A stretch of 64,000 bases of DNA from Setaria digitata (GCA_003640385.1 RCAB01000058.1:1-64000); one strand, 5' to 3'; counted from the stretch's first letter, positions 23,993-36,442 are shown. The notes: generated by a model not told the origin, from the sequence alone. A program made the numbers and translations.

Positions 23993-26453
23993 TCATGACT
24001 GATCTATACCAATATCGTAATTTGGACGGCCTATCAAGAAGCTGTTCACGTACGCTGCGTGTTGCTCAACTGGACGTTGAGCAAATAGAATCTGAAAATA
24101 GAAGCAATTTCTGATGTATGGTAGCACCTAAAAAGCTACTGATAGGAGAATGTATAATTTTAATTTCATTTCAGCTTTTCTTTCCCGATAAATTGAACAA
24201 GTTTCATAAGAGAAAAAATTTTGCGAGTTTTTTTTTTGCTTGTTCGATACTTGAAGGCTTGAGTGAGCTTGAGTGAAAGATTTAATTAAATATAATTGAG
24301 TTCATTAATTCAGTTTGTAAACAAATTATCTTTACCTCTGGTTGTCTCTGCATGCGAGCCATGTAGACACCTAATTTCGGATAGTAAATACCGGGGAAAT
24401 ATCTAGAATTAAGGAGGATTTTTTTACGAAACTTATAAATTTTAAAATCAATAGAGAAGTTCATTATAGATAAAATAAATTAAATTAGTCTTTGGACAGA
24501 ATAAAGAATTTTGGAATTTTACATTATTGAAAGAATTTGCACAAAAATTGTAGCTAAATAATTTTCAATTTCTTCAACCATAGTAGCACCTGAACTGTGT
24601 ATAAGGATTAACTGTTACAAGTTGTAGCCTTTCCAGAAATGGCCAAATCATTATATCTGCATATCCCAATGTTTTCCCTGAAGAAATACTTTTTTGAAAA
24701 CATTCACATGTGCTTAGATCCCACAAGCCGGATAGTATCTTCTAGGCTAATTAGTAAAAAGTTGTGCACCTCCGTAGAAGTCATCCGTCAGGAGAGACTC
24801 AGCGTTCCGGAGAGCACTATGCAATGAGCGGTCAACATGTTGCTGGACGGTTGCGTTGTTGGGATGCAAAGTTTTGAACATCGTAGTAATGAGCTAAATA
24901 TGTCGAGAGGGTTTATATTTTGGGAAGAGTAATTAGCAGCTGAGCTAGTCTGAATATAATAATATATAATATAAATAATATATAAATATAATAATATATG
25001 AATATAATCTGAATATAATCTATAAGCAACTTTTGTCTTAATGAACAGATGAATAATTAAACAAGTAAATATAACCGGTGACATTCTTTCAACAAGAATT
25101 TTTTGATTGGCCTTTGCAAGCGGATGGCGTGGAAGAACAGCTGTTTCCGGAAATATGTCATCGAGGTACTCAGCAATGACTGACGACTCATAGATTGTCT
25201 GTAACTTTTCACATTATTTGTAATTGAAGTATTTTAAGGAGAAAGAAGTCAAAAAACAAGGAAAACAAAGTGAATAAACTTCCAGTTCCCACAGCGCCAA
25301 CAAAATCTCGACTGATGCAAACTTACGATGCCATTCATTTCAAATGCAGGCACTCGACCCAGTGGACTTTTATTCAGGAACCACTGGGGACCATTTTGTG
25401 GATCGATGTTTGCTATTTCGGCCCTTGAACAGTTTAAAAATAATTCATGGATTAAAAACCAGCCTCCGTGGCCAAACTGATTGCATTAAATTGCCATGAC
25501 AAAATCCCACCCAGTGCTTTATCAAACTTGCTTGTGGTCATCTTACAGAAGGTAATAATTAATGACCATATTCGTTATGTGTAGAACATATTGGCCGCAT
25601 CTTTCATCTCTTAAAATTGTTAATCTGTTCTAAATTCAATTGAAAACTAACGGTAATCCTTTTTTTGCTAGATAAATTATAGCTCGTTCAGCATATGGAC
25701 AAAAACGCATACTGTATAAACGAATTGTTCCAAGCTCAGAATGCGGTTCCGGTGAGCCTATAAATCTGTTAGATTAGATTTAAAATTAATTGGCATTGTA
25801 TTTGATTTAATTAAATTTGAGGAGCTGCAATCATTAGCTTTAAACTTAGTTGGGAAATGTGGAAATCGATTAACCTCGATGTAAAGTAGGTGAATTAAGA
25901 CCCCGGATATTAATTCTTTTCGGTGGTAGTTGTGCAGCATCACCTAGCCAGGTGACATTTTTGATGGCACCATTTTGGAAGGTTGTCGTGTTCAATAATT
26001 GCTGTTGATTTGTATTGGGAACTTTCGGAAACATTCCAAGAAGTGATGGCGGTCTTGTCATTTGCCCATCGTTGTAGGTTTGATTTAACTATAAGATTTT
26101 ACAATTATTGAAATAACAGTCAGCAAAAGCAAGAGAAAATAATTCACTCCTTCGGAAGTAATATGTTGTTCAAGATGTGAGGATTCTAATGGGTAGAAAG
26201 AAACTTCGTGAGAGTATTGTTTGTTGTAAAGGAAAAAATATGGCACAAAAGGAATGTTAGAATTCTTTCGTCTTTTTTGAAGAGAGATGGAAATTTTCAT
26301 AAACTATTAATAAAGATGGAAATTTTTCGGTGATTGGAAAAAATTTCAACCTGAGAATGAAACATGTGTTACCTGTGTTACAGCTGCGTAGTTGTAAATA
26401 ATTAATAACTCGACTGAAAACAGAACAATTTCAAATTTTCGAATTTGGAACAT
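23993..26453 (-). CDS. Secreted omega-class glutathione S-transferase (Ov-GST-3-like)
   Basis: Nine exons join in phase: 26373-26453, 25875-26088, 25652-25757, 25327-25423, 25076-25198, 24770-24893, 24590-24677, 24336-24402 and 23993-24091 (332 residues). Omega GSTs carry out thioltransferase and dehydroascorbate-type reactions with an active-site cysteine. Seen: hydrophobic leader (residues 1-27), low-complexity Asn/Gln-rich segment, then the thioredoxin-fold domain with RFCPYAERA (Cys118), [25 protein letters not shown], and the helical domain with [14 protein letters not shown]. Human GSTO1 places its cysteine at 32, so this protein has about 86 extra N-terminal residues. From literature recall, the Onchocerca volvulus omega enzyme is stress-induced and alternatively spliced. 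A CAG acceptor lies one base before the ATG. The acceptor at 25424 is AAG rather than CAG. Confidence 0.92.
24950..25020. repeat. AT-rich simple repeat (AATATA-type)
   Basis: Irregular runs of AATATAATAATATAT units lie in the GST intron between the exons at 24770-24893 and 25076-25198. Confidence 0.7.
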
Positions 26454-27569
26454 CCTGCAAAAATGCCATTTGATTAAATGACATCATCATTTTGAATGTT
26501 CAATTCTCTCAAGGGAAGCCAAAAAAAAAAACTAATAATTAAAGGATCCTAAATTAGAGAAAAGAGATAATTTCTGAAAAACGATTAGAAAATTGAAAAT
26601 GGTAATTTTGCAATGACAAAAAGACAAAAATTTGCAATTATTATTTGGAAATTTTGCCTTTCCATTAGTTTTTTTTTTTTTAAGTCGTAGAAAATGCATT
26701 AAAAAATATTTCATGAATTACTTAAAGTATTTATTTAATTAGCTGAGAAAAACAACATGTGAAACAAACTGACAAAAATTAAGTTGCTTATTAGCAATTA
26801 CTTGTTTATAAACAAAATATTACAATTACTTTTATTTCAGCTACTGTAACGTGGTTGTTAATAAAAGTGTTGTCTGAAAACTGTTTCCAAATATTTACAT
26901 TCAATTTGTCACAAACCACATTCCATTGAAAAAAAGGCAGAAAATTATTTACTTAAAGCCATATATGTTTACAATTGATTTCTTGAGAGCTTTTCCCGCC
27001 TCTTCGGAACTAGTTTAGTCTAGTTTTCTTAGTCTTATCAATTGACTGGTTAGGTCGATTCTATTGAGGATTTCAAAATTCAATGAGAAAAATTCAATAC
27101 CACTGTCATGTTACAACAAAAAATTTCTTTCGAAGTTGAAAATCCTTCATCATATTTTTACTTACCCTTCATAATCTTGAAATTTGAGCCACTTCTAGTA
27201 GTTCGTTACCTCCGAGAGGAGCAACGGAAATTTCGTACTTAAATGAAACATATTCTTTGCATCACTTTTTCTCACTGATTAGACAATTTAATTGGGCACT
27301 TATTAGTTAAACAGATTATGATATCTTTAATAAAGAATGAAGTAACGACTCATTCAGACCTTCGATCTATGAAATGTGGAGGAAGAAAAAAGTTTTGTGG
27401 GAATTCATTTACTCTCTGAATCTGAGAGAAATTAAAGTATTCCAATAATTTCCTTTCCGTAAAAAAAAGAGGAAAAAAAGAGAAAACTCAGATGCTTAAA
27501 AATCTTAGAAATTTGCAGGCATTGAATTTCAAAACTTTTTTATTACTATGGCTACGTTACTTACGACAA

Positions 27570-27791
27570 TTACATTCGATGTGAAGTTAGATACTCGAAA
27601 GCTGCTGCATAAGCTTTAGGCGAATAATATTGCGTGTATAAATGATTAATTGTATTAAAGCGGTGATAATGGAACTCATGAAATGGAAATTTGATGACAT
27701 TTAGAGATGTATACAGTCTACCAAAAACTGTAAATGGAATAATCATAAAGAAAACGGAGATAATAATTTCATAATTTCGATATCGGCTCAT
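27570..27791 (-). CDS. Hypothetical 73-residue single-pass membrane protein
   Basis: From the ATG at 27789-27791 the frame reads MSRYRNYE, then a hydrophobic segment IIISVFFMIIPFTVFG, then a Tyr/His/Phe-rich tail ending TSHRM. The N-anchor shape resembles small organellar membrane proteins, but no family is recognised. A 14-base inverted repeat brackets the ORF. It may be chance or an exon of a larger gene. Confidence 0.25.
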   Translation of the reverse strand: MSRYRNYEIIISVFFMIIPFTVFGRLYTSLNVIKFPFHEFHYHRFNTINHLYTQYYSPKAYAAAFEYLTSHRM

Positions 27792-27829
27792 TGATCCATT
27801 TGACCGCACTAATGAAATTTCACATCGAA
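27575..27829. repeat. Short inverted repeats flanking a 255-base segment
   Basis: TTCGATGTGAAGTT at 27575-27588 is matched by AATTTCACATCGAA at 27816-27829 with one mismatch. No clear target-site duplication is visible. Confidence 0.5.
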
Positions 27830-27930
27830 ACCGGAAGTGCCTAATCTAGGCCTAATTAGGTCTGAGAATTCTGAAAAACAGGTTCCAAGTATATGAAACT
27901 GCTCATTTGTAACATTAATTGCACTTATTT

Positions 27931-27978
27931 TTTTAAGTAGCACACTAATGAAATTATTTTAAGTAGCATACTAATGAA
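27931..27978 (+). repeat. Two-unit direct repeat, period 26
   Basis: TTTTAAGTAGCACACTAATG at 27931 recurs at 27957 with one base changed; the shared core is 22 bases. Confidence 0.75.
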
Positions 27979-29430
27979 TGCAATTACAATCAAATGAAAA
28001 AAAAAAAAAAATGATTTGTATGATTTCATTAAATAACATTATAATGCTATTTTATTCTAACCGTTTTAAGAAGTCTAGTTTCATTTATTCGTTCGTTGCA
28101 GTAAAATGCTTGAAATAAAATGAGTAACGGACTAAACAGAATATAACTTTTCATACAAAAGTGGAAAGTATTTCCAGTCGGGAATCTCTATTTGTCACGA
28201 TGCTGTTACACTGAATGCTTGAAAATGTGTATTTTGAGAAAGTGAAGAAAATCTTAAGCTTTAAAGAAGAGAATGATCTCGGGATCGGAACCGCTTCTTA
28301 TAAGTAATAAGTTTTAGCAACCACCAACACTTCCATACAAGTTTTAAGTTTGGAAGAATAAAAATTGAAAAATTGTAAAATCAAGTTGGCAAGTCAGATG
28401 AATGATAACAAAGCGAGGAAGACCCGCTTAGGTAATGTATTCATAATGATCATTTACTATTTGTTTTAGTAAAATCTCATGATCTCATATAAATCCAACA
28501 CCTTCCCTCTCGGTTATTCCTATTTTTCCTTCCTTTGGATTTTATTGATGTATGTATCGATTGATATTTCATGAAAACATTCTCCCGGTTTACCACGGAA
28601 CATCTCACTCTAAAAATACTTTCCATTAATTCCATAACTATTGGTCACTTGTAGCGTGAAAATTGGCTAGGAAAGAAAGTCTGTGAATTAGAACTGCCAA
28701 CCAAAGCATATCCGATTAGACGAACGGAAATTAATCCTCCAACACACTTGTCATTACTGATATTTTTACTTTTTGTGGTGAATTCTTCTACACATATTAA
28801 CTGCTTCTATAAAAATCGAGTACAAACGGCACGACGGCTAACGAAACGTAGCAGTACTTTCTTTAACGAAAAAATAAAGTTAAAATCATCTTCGATGTTT
28901 CACATTTCACTGATTCACACTTATGTTAGCATCTTCTTCGTCTATTGCACAAAATTAATGTTGCAATGGTTTGTTTTGCATGTGCATGCTTATTAAGTTG
29001 GAAAACAAAAAATTAAATAAACAATTTAAAGCAACTCAGTATTTCCTGCTTCTCTTGCATAAATAAGAAAAAATTACATAGTTAAGTATGTTTATCCTAA
29101 TTTGTTCTGTGTGGGTTTTATTCCAAACACTCTCCGAAACTGCTGTCATGCTTCATAAAAATTTCAAGATTATTTTGTTTCAAACCAAATAAATTAGAGA
29201 CATTTACACTTGAGATTCAGAGAAAAGAAGAACAAGGAAACATCGTAGGAAACACATGAGGATGTCAACTACATCACTATATCAAAGTGAAGGGAAGGAA
29301 GTAATCAACCTGTTTTAACAACCAATATTGAAAATTGAAATTTTGAGAAATACGTGATTTTTAGCTCTGAGATGTTCAAAAGCTAACTATAAACAAAGCA
29401 CGAGGAAAATTGATGAAATAACGTAAATAC

Positions 29431-31045
29431 TCATGAAATTTCAATATCACCTTCACCAATCACTTTAAGAGCCAAAAGCTCTAAGTGTCCCGTTTTTTTA
29501 ATTTCTTTCTGAAGCAACTCTTCGACTGACCGATATGCGCCGGGATCAATTAGTCCAACCTGCATTAGTGATTTACAAAACAATTACACATAAATTCGCT
29601 CTAACATATCAATGCTTCTAAACGTGTTGTTAAAAAAGAAAAAAAATTAGATTTCAGAAACGTCTATAAAAAGCTCCAGGCAAATGCTTTTCTGTCAACT
29701 GAACAGGAAGCTCTAAAATATGAAGAAATGATTTCTAAAACCCTAAACGTCTTACCATTTCAAGATTTCCTTGATCCCAGTCTTCGACTTCAACTTTTGT
29801 GAACATCCCTTTTAAGCGATCATGGACACGTTTAGCTTCTTTCGCTTCAACAGATACCCGAAGCCGCATCTCTGCTCGATCAATTCTCATCGACTCACGG
29901 AGTTTGGGGATTATTTCCAAAGCCTTAATGTCTAATGTAGAATGCAATTCTTCGAAATCAAGTCCTTATGGAAAAAGTTGTTATAAACAGATGAAGCCGA
30001 TTCTAAGAAATACTGGTTGCTTCAACACTTACTTGCTGCTTTGCTGAACGATTGGGTTTCAAACTAAAATGTGCTTCATGCAGAACGTTTTCGATTACAC
30101 TGCTCGAATAAGGACGTTTCGTATCTGGGTTTACACACATGTTTGCTATTAAATTAGCAACTTCTTTAAAGGAAGAATTAGACTGCACCTGACGCTCCTT
30201 CTCCGAGACCTGTAGATCACCTTTTTCTAGAATCTGAAATTGTGTTAGAGAATTTCAATTTCATATTCAATTGCATTAGAAGCAACAAAAGATTAAATTT
30301 TGGTAAAAAAAGAGTGGTCTAATCCATACATATTATTACCATGGGAAAAAAGTTTCACAGTATCAAATATATATAAGTTGATATGGTATATAGAGCCAGA
30401 AAAATAAGCTGTTAATTGATTGAGACTACTAACTAAACTGCTGATGGGAATTTCTTGCAGTCTAGTTTACATAAATTAACAACAGAGATGATATTGGAAT
30501 CTCGTTAATAGCATGAAATCATTTCATTTTCATAAGCTGTATGCATTGAGGAATACAGATACCTCACAACTTACTATTTTGCAAATTTCCAACTGATCGT
30601 CAGTGCCAAAAACAGCATTAAGTTCTTCCCGTTTCGCTACCTGCCCTTTAGACACGTTAGTAAACACGGTATGCGTCTGTAGCACTTCATCAATATCCTT
30701 TTCCCTGAAATTGGACTCCAGACATGAACTACCTGTAGTCTACTTTAATGTGACTTCTAGACTATCTAAATGTACCTTTCATAGCTCCGACAGAACGAAA
30801 TTTAGATCCAATTATTTCATCGTTCCCCTCTATCTAGAACAGCTTCGCTCATCAAAGTACTTGCAGAGACCAATTCATTTTTTTTTTTCAATAATAAAAT
30901 AATTTATTAACGTTCTATTCCTCCAACTGATCACTTTGTTTTTGTAGCAAGCGATTTCGAATCGTTTTCCGCACTTTTTCATTCGAACCACTGCTACATT
31001 TGTTAGAAGTTTGACATTCGTTGGAGTGTTGATTCGATTTGCCAT
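29431..31045 (-). CDS. SBDS: SBDS ribosome maturation factor
   Basis: SBDS works with the GTPase EFL1 to release eIF6 from late pre-60S subunits. Five exons join in phase: 30912-31045, 30575-30704, 30033-30233, 29756-29923 and 29431-29559, giving 253 residues (human 250). The match is continuous: [75 protein letters not shown], then [19 protein letters not shown] and [11 protein letters not shown]. All three SBDS domains are therefore present. Residues usually conserved in the N-terminal domain (ACYKNKV, WR) are intact. A CAG acceptor at 31057-31059 just before the ATG suggests trans-splicing. The acceptor before the fourth exon reads TTAAG, which is unusual but fixed by the protein match. 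Confidence 0.96.
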
Positions 31046-32174
31046 TTTCAGTTTAGCTGAAAGATGAATAAATAATAAAATTACTATCTACAGTTTTCAA
31101 AAGGATTTACCATTATATTGTACAATGCAACATTAAGAGACAGTTCATAATGATTTCTTTATTTTGCTTATTTCCTTTAGAAATTAAGCAGAATGGATAA
31201 AGGAAAGCACAAAGGGTCAGCAACATGAATGATTTCATTCTAGCCCTTTCATAGGCTCCAAAAATGCTGCAGTGGAACTTCCATCCTTCAAATGGGAAAA
31301 ATTTTAGCAGTGCTTAACTGTGAAGCGTAATCCTAATCCTGATAGTAAAAGAATGGTACAACTGTGCCAACGAGGCATAAGAAATCAGCAGGACGCTGTG
31401 AAACAGAATTTACGAAAATGATTCCGATCTGCTGGAGTACAATGACAGGTACAAAAATATCGCTTATATCACATTGAAATTTATTCAGAAATGACAGAAT
31501 TTATGGTTTATAGAAAGAACTGCAACTCAATTTGAATTTAGTTTCTCAGTAGCATTTCCTAACTTCTTTCCATAAGTTTCCTACTGAAATGCAGGAGAAA
31601 TTGAAGAATTGTATCCAGATTTGTACTCTCAGCACCTTCATGAAAAGAAAAGCAAATGCAAAACCGAAACTTAATTGATCCCTAATGATTCCATAATACT
31701 CAAACCTATCCATCATGTAAGAAGAATATAAAAGGAAAGGGAAAGAGAAGGGGAGGAGAGAAGAAATGAGATGGACAAAAAAGAGAATGACTTGTTTTTA
31801 GCAAATCATCTACTAGCTGCTGGGTTTTTAGACGATTTGCTGAGAAGGAGAAGGAAAAGAAAAGAGTTGGTTTTGCGGGAGTCGGCAGGAAAAAAAGGTG
31901 GCGAGTAGCAGTTGTATACACAAAGAAGGCGGAAAAAGATTGATAAAATTCACAAAATATAACAATTCTAGGGAGAAAATGACGAAAAAGAATTAATGAA
32001 TTAAGGTGATCATGGAGGAGTCACGGGGTGTATTGTTGAAGGTCCGATCTGTGGTAAGGTAGAATTCCTCGAATGTACTGTAAAGCTACGGTACTCCACA
32101 ATTTGTACGTCAGAGATGTTACCAGGCTTACTTGCATTTCCGTGACTGTTGTGACCGTAATGCTTATTTACAGT
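31046..32174. promoter_or_regulatory. Spacer between divergent SBDS and zinc-finger genes
   Basis: Holds the trans-splice-like acceptor of SBDS (31057-31059) and that of the zinc-finger gene (32171-32173). A purine-rich tract runs from about 31723 to 31900. No coding exon is convincing, although a plus-strand frame from 32073 is open into the zinc-finger exon. Confidence 0.4.
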
Positions 32175-34115
32175 ATGGCAAATTTCTTTTTGTGCTACGA
32201 ATGTGGTGCGACGTTTAATGCAAGGAGTGACTTCGACGAGCATATTTTGGTGCATCAGGCAGTCTCTTTGTGCTATCAGATTTATGAATTCGACAGAGGT
32301 CGACCATGCCATGCGAATGCTAAGGTTGTGTTTTATTGAGAGGGATTTTGCAAGTTTTCCATTTCTTGTCCTTCATTACATCATTGCCAGTTGCGTTGTA
32401 TCTGTCGTCTGTTCACTGCCAACGAATAGTTCGGCTTTTGCAGGCTAAAGAAGAGAGCCAGTCTGTGTCGTCTTCGAAAGAATCTGGCTGTAGACCGCAA
32501 GCGGGCAAGTTGTCCGCAGCAGTTCGGAAGACATCCGGGGACTGGCCTCAGAGAAGTGCACGAAGAACGGTAGCAAAGCGGAAATTAACAGATATTCCAT
32601 CTTCCCTTGACAATTCTTCGAAAGCACAGTATTTGAAGCACAGGAAGAACTCCCAAAATGACGCGAAAGTTGTGAAATTGAGCAAATTACAAGACACTTC
32701 TACTGCTGCCACAGTCAGCGTGCAGTCTACTCATCCGCAGATCGATAAGGAACTATCTGCAGTAAGTGGTAAGTGTTTCTGTGTTTCTTTCTACTTTTTT
32801 TTGAAAGGTAGTGTACACTTACACAGAGATTGTGTACTACATTAAGGCCAAAAAAGAAGATCGTATCTTGGAAACTGTTTCTTCTTTCCCTTGTATGCCT
32901 TTATCATCTTTTGTAGATTTTCATTTTGACTTTACTCTGCTTCAGAGTCGAAATATGTAGGCAAGACAAGTTCAGCGATGACTGTTTCATTTACAAAGGT
33001 TCCTGAAGATATTCCTGAATCTCCTTGTATTGATTCGGTAGAGAGTCAAAGGACGACTCCACAAAAAGGTACTGAATTGTTGAAAACTGATGTATCCATG
33101 GCAACAGTGACAACAGCAGCCGGAGCAACCATCAGTTTCTTGTCACCTACATCGTCAAGTGCGACAGCAACGAGAAATGAAATATCAAAACAGGATGTTG
33201 CTACTTCTGCAACTGCTCAGTCGCTTCCGAAATGTTTAATATGTGATTATCGAAGCAGCCAAGGGACAGATATGGTGGAACATGGTATTTCTCAAATAAT
33301 TTTATAATAACGCTAGTACCCGAAATTGTCTTTTAGTGTGAAAAATACATTTTATACATATTTTTTACGCTTCACCTTGCAGTTGTTGCAACTTTGATGC
33401 ATTTGAAGTTTCTTGTTTTATGCTATAACGGCAGAAAAGTATTGTATGTGACTAATAGTTCATATTACAGAAAGTTACTTTTAGTGTATGTAATTTTGGC
33501 AAAAATATGAGTTTCAAAGCGTTATATTATAGTTGTTCGAGTTCACAAGACATCTATTACAAGCCTCGAAAGAATGGATTTCGTGGATGGAAAATGGTCG
33601 GAGGCGATAAAGCTTGAACCGAGACAGGTGTGTTATATTTTATATTTCTAATATATGAGAATCTTTAAGTTTTTCTCATTTCTATAAAAGGCCGATTCCT
33701 ATTATAAAATCGTCCTCATGTTGCATATAATGTTAGTCCCTGGAGAAAGTGCTGAATGGATTTTAAGAGATAGTGTCGTACCAACTTAATTGCGTATTTT
33801 ATTAAAATTACAGTAATGTTCTCTTGTTTTATTAAAAATTATGATAATGGTTGAGTAGTGCAAGATAAATTATACAACTATCAAGTAATGCTTAGAAATT
33901 ATATCGAAGTAACTACTGTAATATATCAGTAATTTCAGCAGTGTGCTTACTGTGTTCGAACATTCCGAGAAGCAACAGATTATTTTTTGCATGTAATAAT
34001 TTGCCATAAAAGAAATTTGTTGTCACCCGGTGTTAGTAAATATAACTGTATCGTTTATCTTGCTCATCCAGGTATGCCCACACATATGGTTCGTATTTTC
34101 ATGAAAAGACCATAA
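32175..34115 (+). CDS. C2H2 zinc-finger protein with three dispersed fingers
   Basis: Five exons join in phase: 32175-32324, 32444-32768, 32946-33284, 33533-33627 and 33939-34115 (361 residues). Finger 1 is LCYECGATFNARSDFDEHIL followed by VH (residues about 6-27). Finger 2 (CLICDY ... EHVVRVH) is split by an intron, and finger 3 is CAYCVRTFREATDYFLHVII then CH. Between fingers 1 and 2 lies a long Ser/Thr/Lys-rich region that looks disordered. Nuclear DNA or RNA binding is the family inference; no ortholog is recognised. The start follows a CAG acceptor at 32171-32173. The last exon is read through a possible donor (GTATGC at 34072) to a TAA at 34113-34115; if that donor is used, the C-terminus differs. 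Confidence 0.75.
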
Positions 34116-34393
34116 AATGAAATTTGGTGGAAATTTATTTCGACCAGTCGATAAAGCATGCTAGCACGTGCATTATTTAAACTGATGTATACGGGTGTTT
34201 CCCTGATTTGAAATTGTTACTGCTGAAATATTTTAACTTCTTAATGAGTCTAGTTTATGTTCTAGTTGAGACTACTTGTCAACTTGTCCTCTTAAATGTG
34301 GGAATATTTTGTCCTTTCTGTCGATTTGATTGTATTTGTTAAATTTAATTTAGTTTATAGCTGCAGGGTTTGTTCATATCAGCATTTCATAAG

Positions 34394-35005
34394 TTAAGAA
34401 GAAAAAATTGGAAGGGGCTTTCGCATAGTTTGTATTGTGCTGAAAAATTTGCACTTATTGTGATTTATTCGATCGTTTTTGTCTTGCTGGAAATTGTTTG
34501 TGAGAGTCGGTATTAAATGTTTCAAACATTCGACGCATATCAGTGTTTCCATCTTTAAGACTGGTTGACGTGAGACTGTTTCCGTTTTGGAACTACCTTT
34601 CAATGATGAACCAAACTGATGAACTACACTAGTTGCTTAATTATTTCTAACCTCGTTCCCAATCACAACTTAGTGAAGAATGTCTGTAAGCCATATGCAA
34701 CATACAGGTATAAGTTCAGTCAAGAACAGACGGCATGATTATTTCACAGGCAGTTCACTAACTGCAGGAGAACTGATAGCATCTGTCCTTACCGCGTTCA
34801 CATGTAGAACAGACGTGATGGCATCTTGGGGAAGCGGTCTGCCTCGGCGTTCCACGTGCGGTTGAGGCGAAGTGCTGTCTTCAGAAGGAGAGCTGAGGAA
34901 AATCGCAGCTTGAGGATGAGAATGGTTGAAGGACTGTCTGAGCAGCCTATTTCTAAACATTTCATTTGGAAGCGGTCGGGAGTCTTGAAGGATCTGACTG
35001 GACAT
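34394..35005 (-). CDS. Orphan two-exon protein, function unknown
   Basis: Exons 34763-35005 and 34394-34615 join in phase 0 across a 147-base intron (donor GTTAGT, acceptor ATCAG), giving 154 residues. The sequence runs from MSSQILQDSRPLPNEMF through a Ser/Pro/Arg-rich stretch (SSPSEDSTSPQPHVERRGR) to a C-terminal part with CVEC and a later lysine-flanked Cys. Exon 1 lies in DNA richer in GC than its surroundings. A CAG acceptor at 35013-35015 lies seven bases before the ATG. The gene converges on the zinc-finger gene. No family is recognised; overlapping frames on the plus strand mean the call depends on the splice fit. Confidence 0.45.
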
Positions 35006-36442
35006 CCTGCTGCTGAATCCTGACCGTGAGGACGGAAGACGAGTATCGCAGCAGAAACGAGCAACAGACCGCTTATCTTCTACTTCCAGCAATCAACGCT
35101 AGCAGCACCCTCACAACACTATCGGGTCACTGCCACTGCAGTTCACGTTGTGCGTGACACGTGTGGCCCAGTTGACGGCGAGTCACGAAGTCTGTCGCGT
35201 AATCGATTATACTAGGCCCGAACGACGCACGTCGAAAGTGCACACTCCGCTGCATGAATTTGTCGAGTGCGGGTATAATTAGGCCACAGAATAGTACAAA
35301 TGAGCCGCCCACATTGTATGTATGGTGCAAGCGGTTTTATTTCATTCCTTTATCCTCTCGTCCTCTGCGATTTACACAATCTTTAAGGGAAATCTGGCAT
35401 TCCTGACGTCTTTCACTGTCGTACACAATGTTTTGTTTGAAAGGCGGACACATCACATGTGTCCTTTGAATGTGAATGAACATGCAGAGGATGGAACAAC
35501 CGGAAATAGTCATCCGGAATGATCTGTTTTGATCGGTTGTGCCGGTACCGAGTTTCCTTACCTCTTAGCAAAGACACAGCGATTTCTTAATCTTCACTTT
35601 CAGTCTTCTCTAGCCAACCCGAAATATACTTGTTTGACAAAGGCTCCTACGTAGTCTAATGATTGTATCGCCCTTGGCTATGGTTCAGTTCCAGTCCCTG
35701 CCATCCATTCTTGACTTGATGTCACAATTGTGTCCTTCCTCTTCTCATTCTCCTTCTACATCTTCTGTCCGTTCCATCTTGTCTGTCTGGAAGCTTCAGT
35801 CCCATAAGCTGATCCAAAAATGCATTTAAATTGAGTATCTGATTATTCCCGACTTACTTACCCTCCGAGATGTGTCATCGTCTATTCACTTACCAGCAAC
35901 GCTCCTTTCCTTACAAAGCTTTCCTCCACCCTTGTCATAAACGTCTCCACAAACTTTTTGTTACAGATTAATTGTTTACTTATTATCCGATTTAGTCTCT
36001 CCCTTATTTTTATTCTTTTTCTTCCTCTCCCTCTCTCTTGTTTCCCTCTCTCTACGTCTCATTTTCTATGCGTAACTCTTTTCCCTTACTGTTAGCTTTT
36101 GTGCCGAATAAGACATTTCGATTTTCATGCCCAGTTCAAGCATTCCACTTTGAATCTAAATAAAGTAAAAAAAAATCAAATAAATGCGAGGATGGATGCC
36201 TTGCGGATCTACATGCTGGGTTAGGATGTTCTACATCTCTATAGTTTTTTTTTTAATACAACTTTTAATATTGCCCTTCTTTCAAACTATACTTTTATTT
36301 GCAATTCGACATTACGTTTTTAGTGCTTCCGTTGTTAGTTTCTGCCAGAAATGGATTTGTTTTCAGACTGCTGAGGTGGGCCAGTGTATAAACAAATTTC
36401 TTTGACCCTTTGGCCACGGCCTAGCAGAAAGCTGTCTCAATC
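35006..36442. other. Intergenic region upstream of kinesin, GC-elevated then repeat-like
   Basis: From 35006 to about 35530 base composition is less AT-rich and several overlapping frames are open, none convincing. From about 35640 to 36180 the sequence resembles a short retroelement and is listed separately. The last 260 bases are the kinesin 5' flank. Confidence 0.45.
35640..36180 (+). mobile_element. Possible tRNA-derived SINE-like repeat
   Basis: The head carries TAGTCTAATGA near 35656, close to a Pol III A box (TRGYNNARNGG), and GGTTCAGTTCC near 35682, matching a B box (GGTTCGANTCC) at nine of 11 positions. Their spacing is about that of a tRNA gene. A pyrimidine-rich body follows (to about 36080), then a 3' end with AATAAA and an A-rich tail near 36158-36183. 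No target-site duplication was found and no second copy is evident in the window. Chance similarity is possible. Confidence 0.35.

Larger units (their letters stand above)
26454..29430. other. Long AT-rich spacer upstream of the GST gene
   Basis: About 3 kb between the GST start and the SBDS stop, both on the minus strand. It holds two short repeats and one weak ORF, listed separately. A frame at 28748-28996 begins with a hydrophobic stretch but has no ATG. Nothing else is supportable. Confidence 0.5.

Noticed and set aside
28748..28996. Plus-strand frame starting with a signal-like hydrophobic run
   Set aside because: It begins at TTG with no in-frame ATG before the hydrophobic part, and no splice partner was found.
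31706..31921. Phe/Pro/Ser-rich minus-strand ORF
   Set aside because: It is the translation of a purine-rich tract on the plus strand, not a credible protein.
34739..35092. 117-codon minus-strand frame as a single-exon gene
   Set aside because: It starts at TTG. The better reading uses the internal ATG at 35005 and a splice at 34763 into the next exon.
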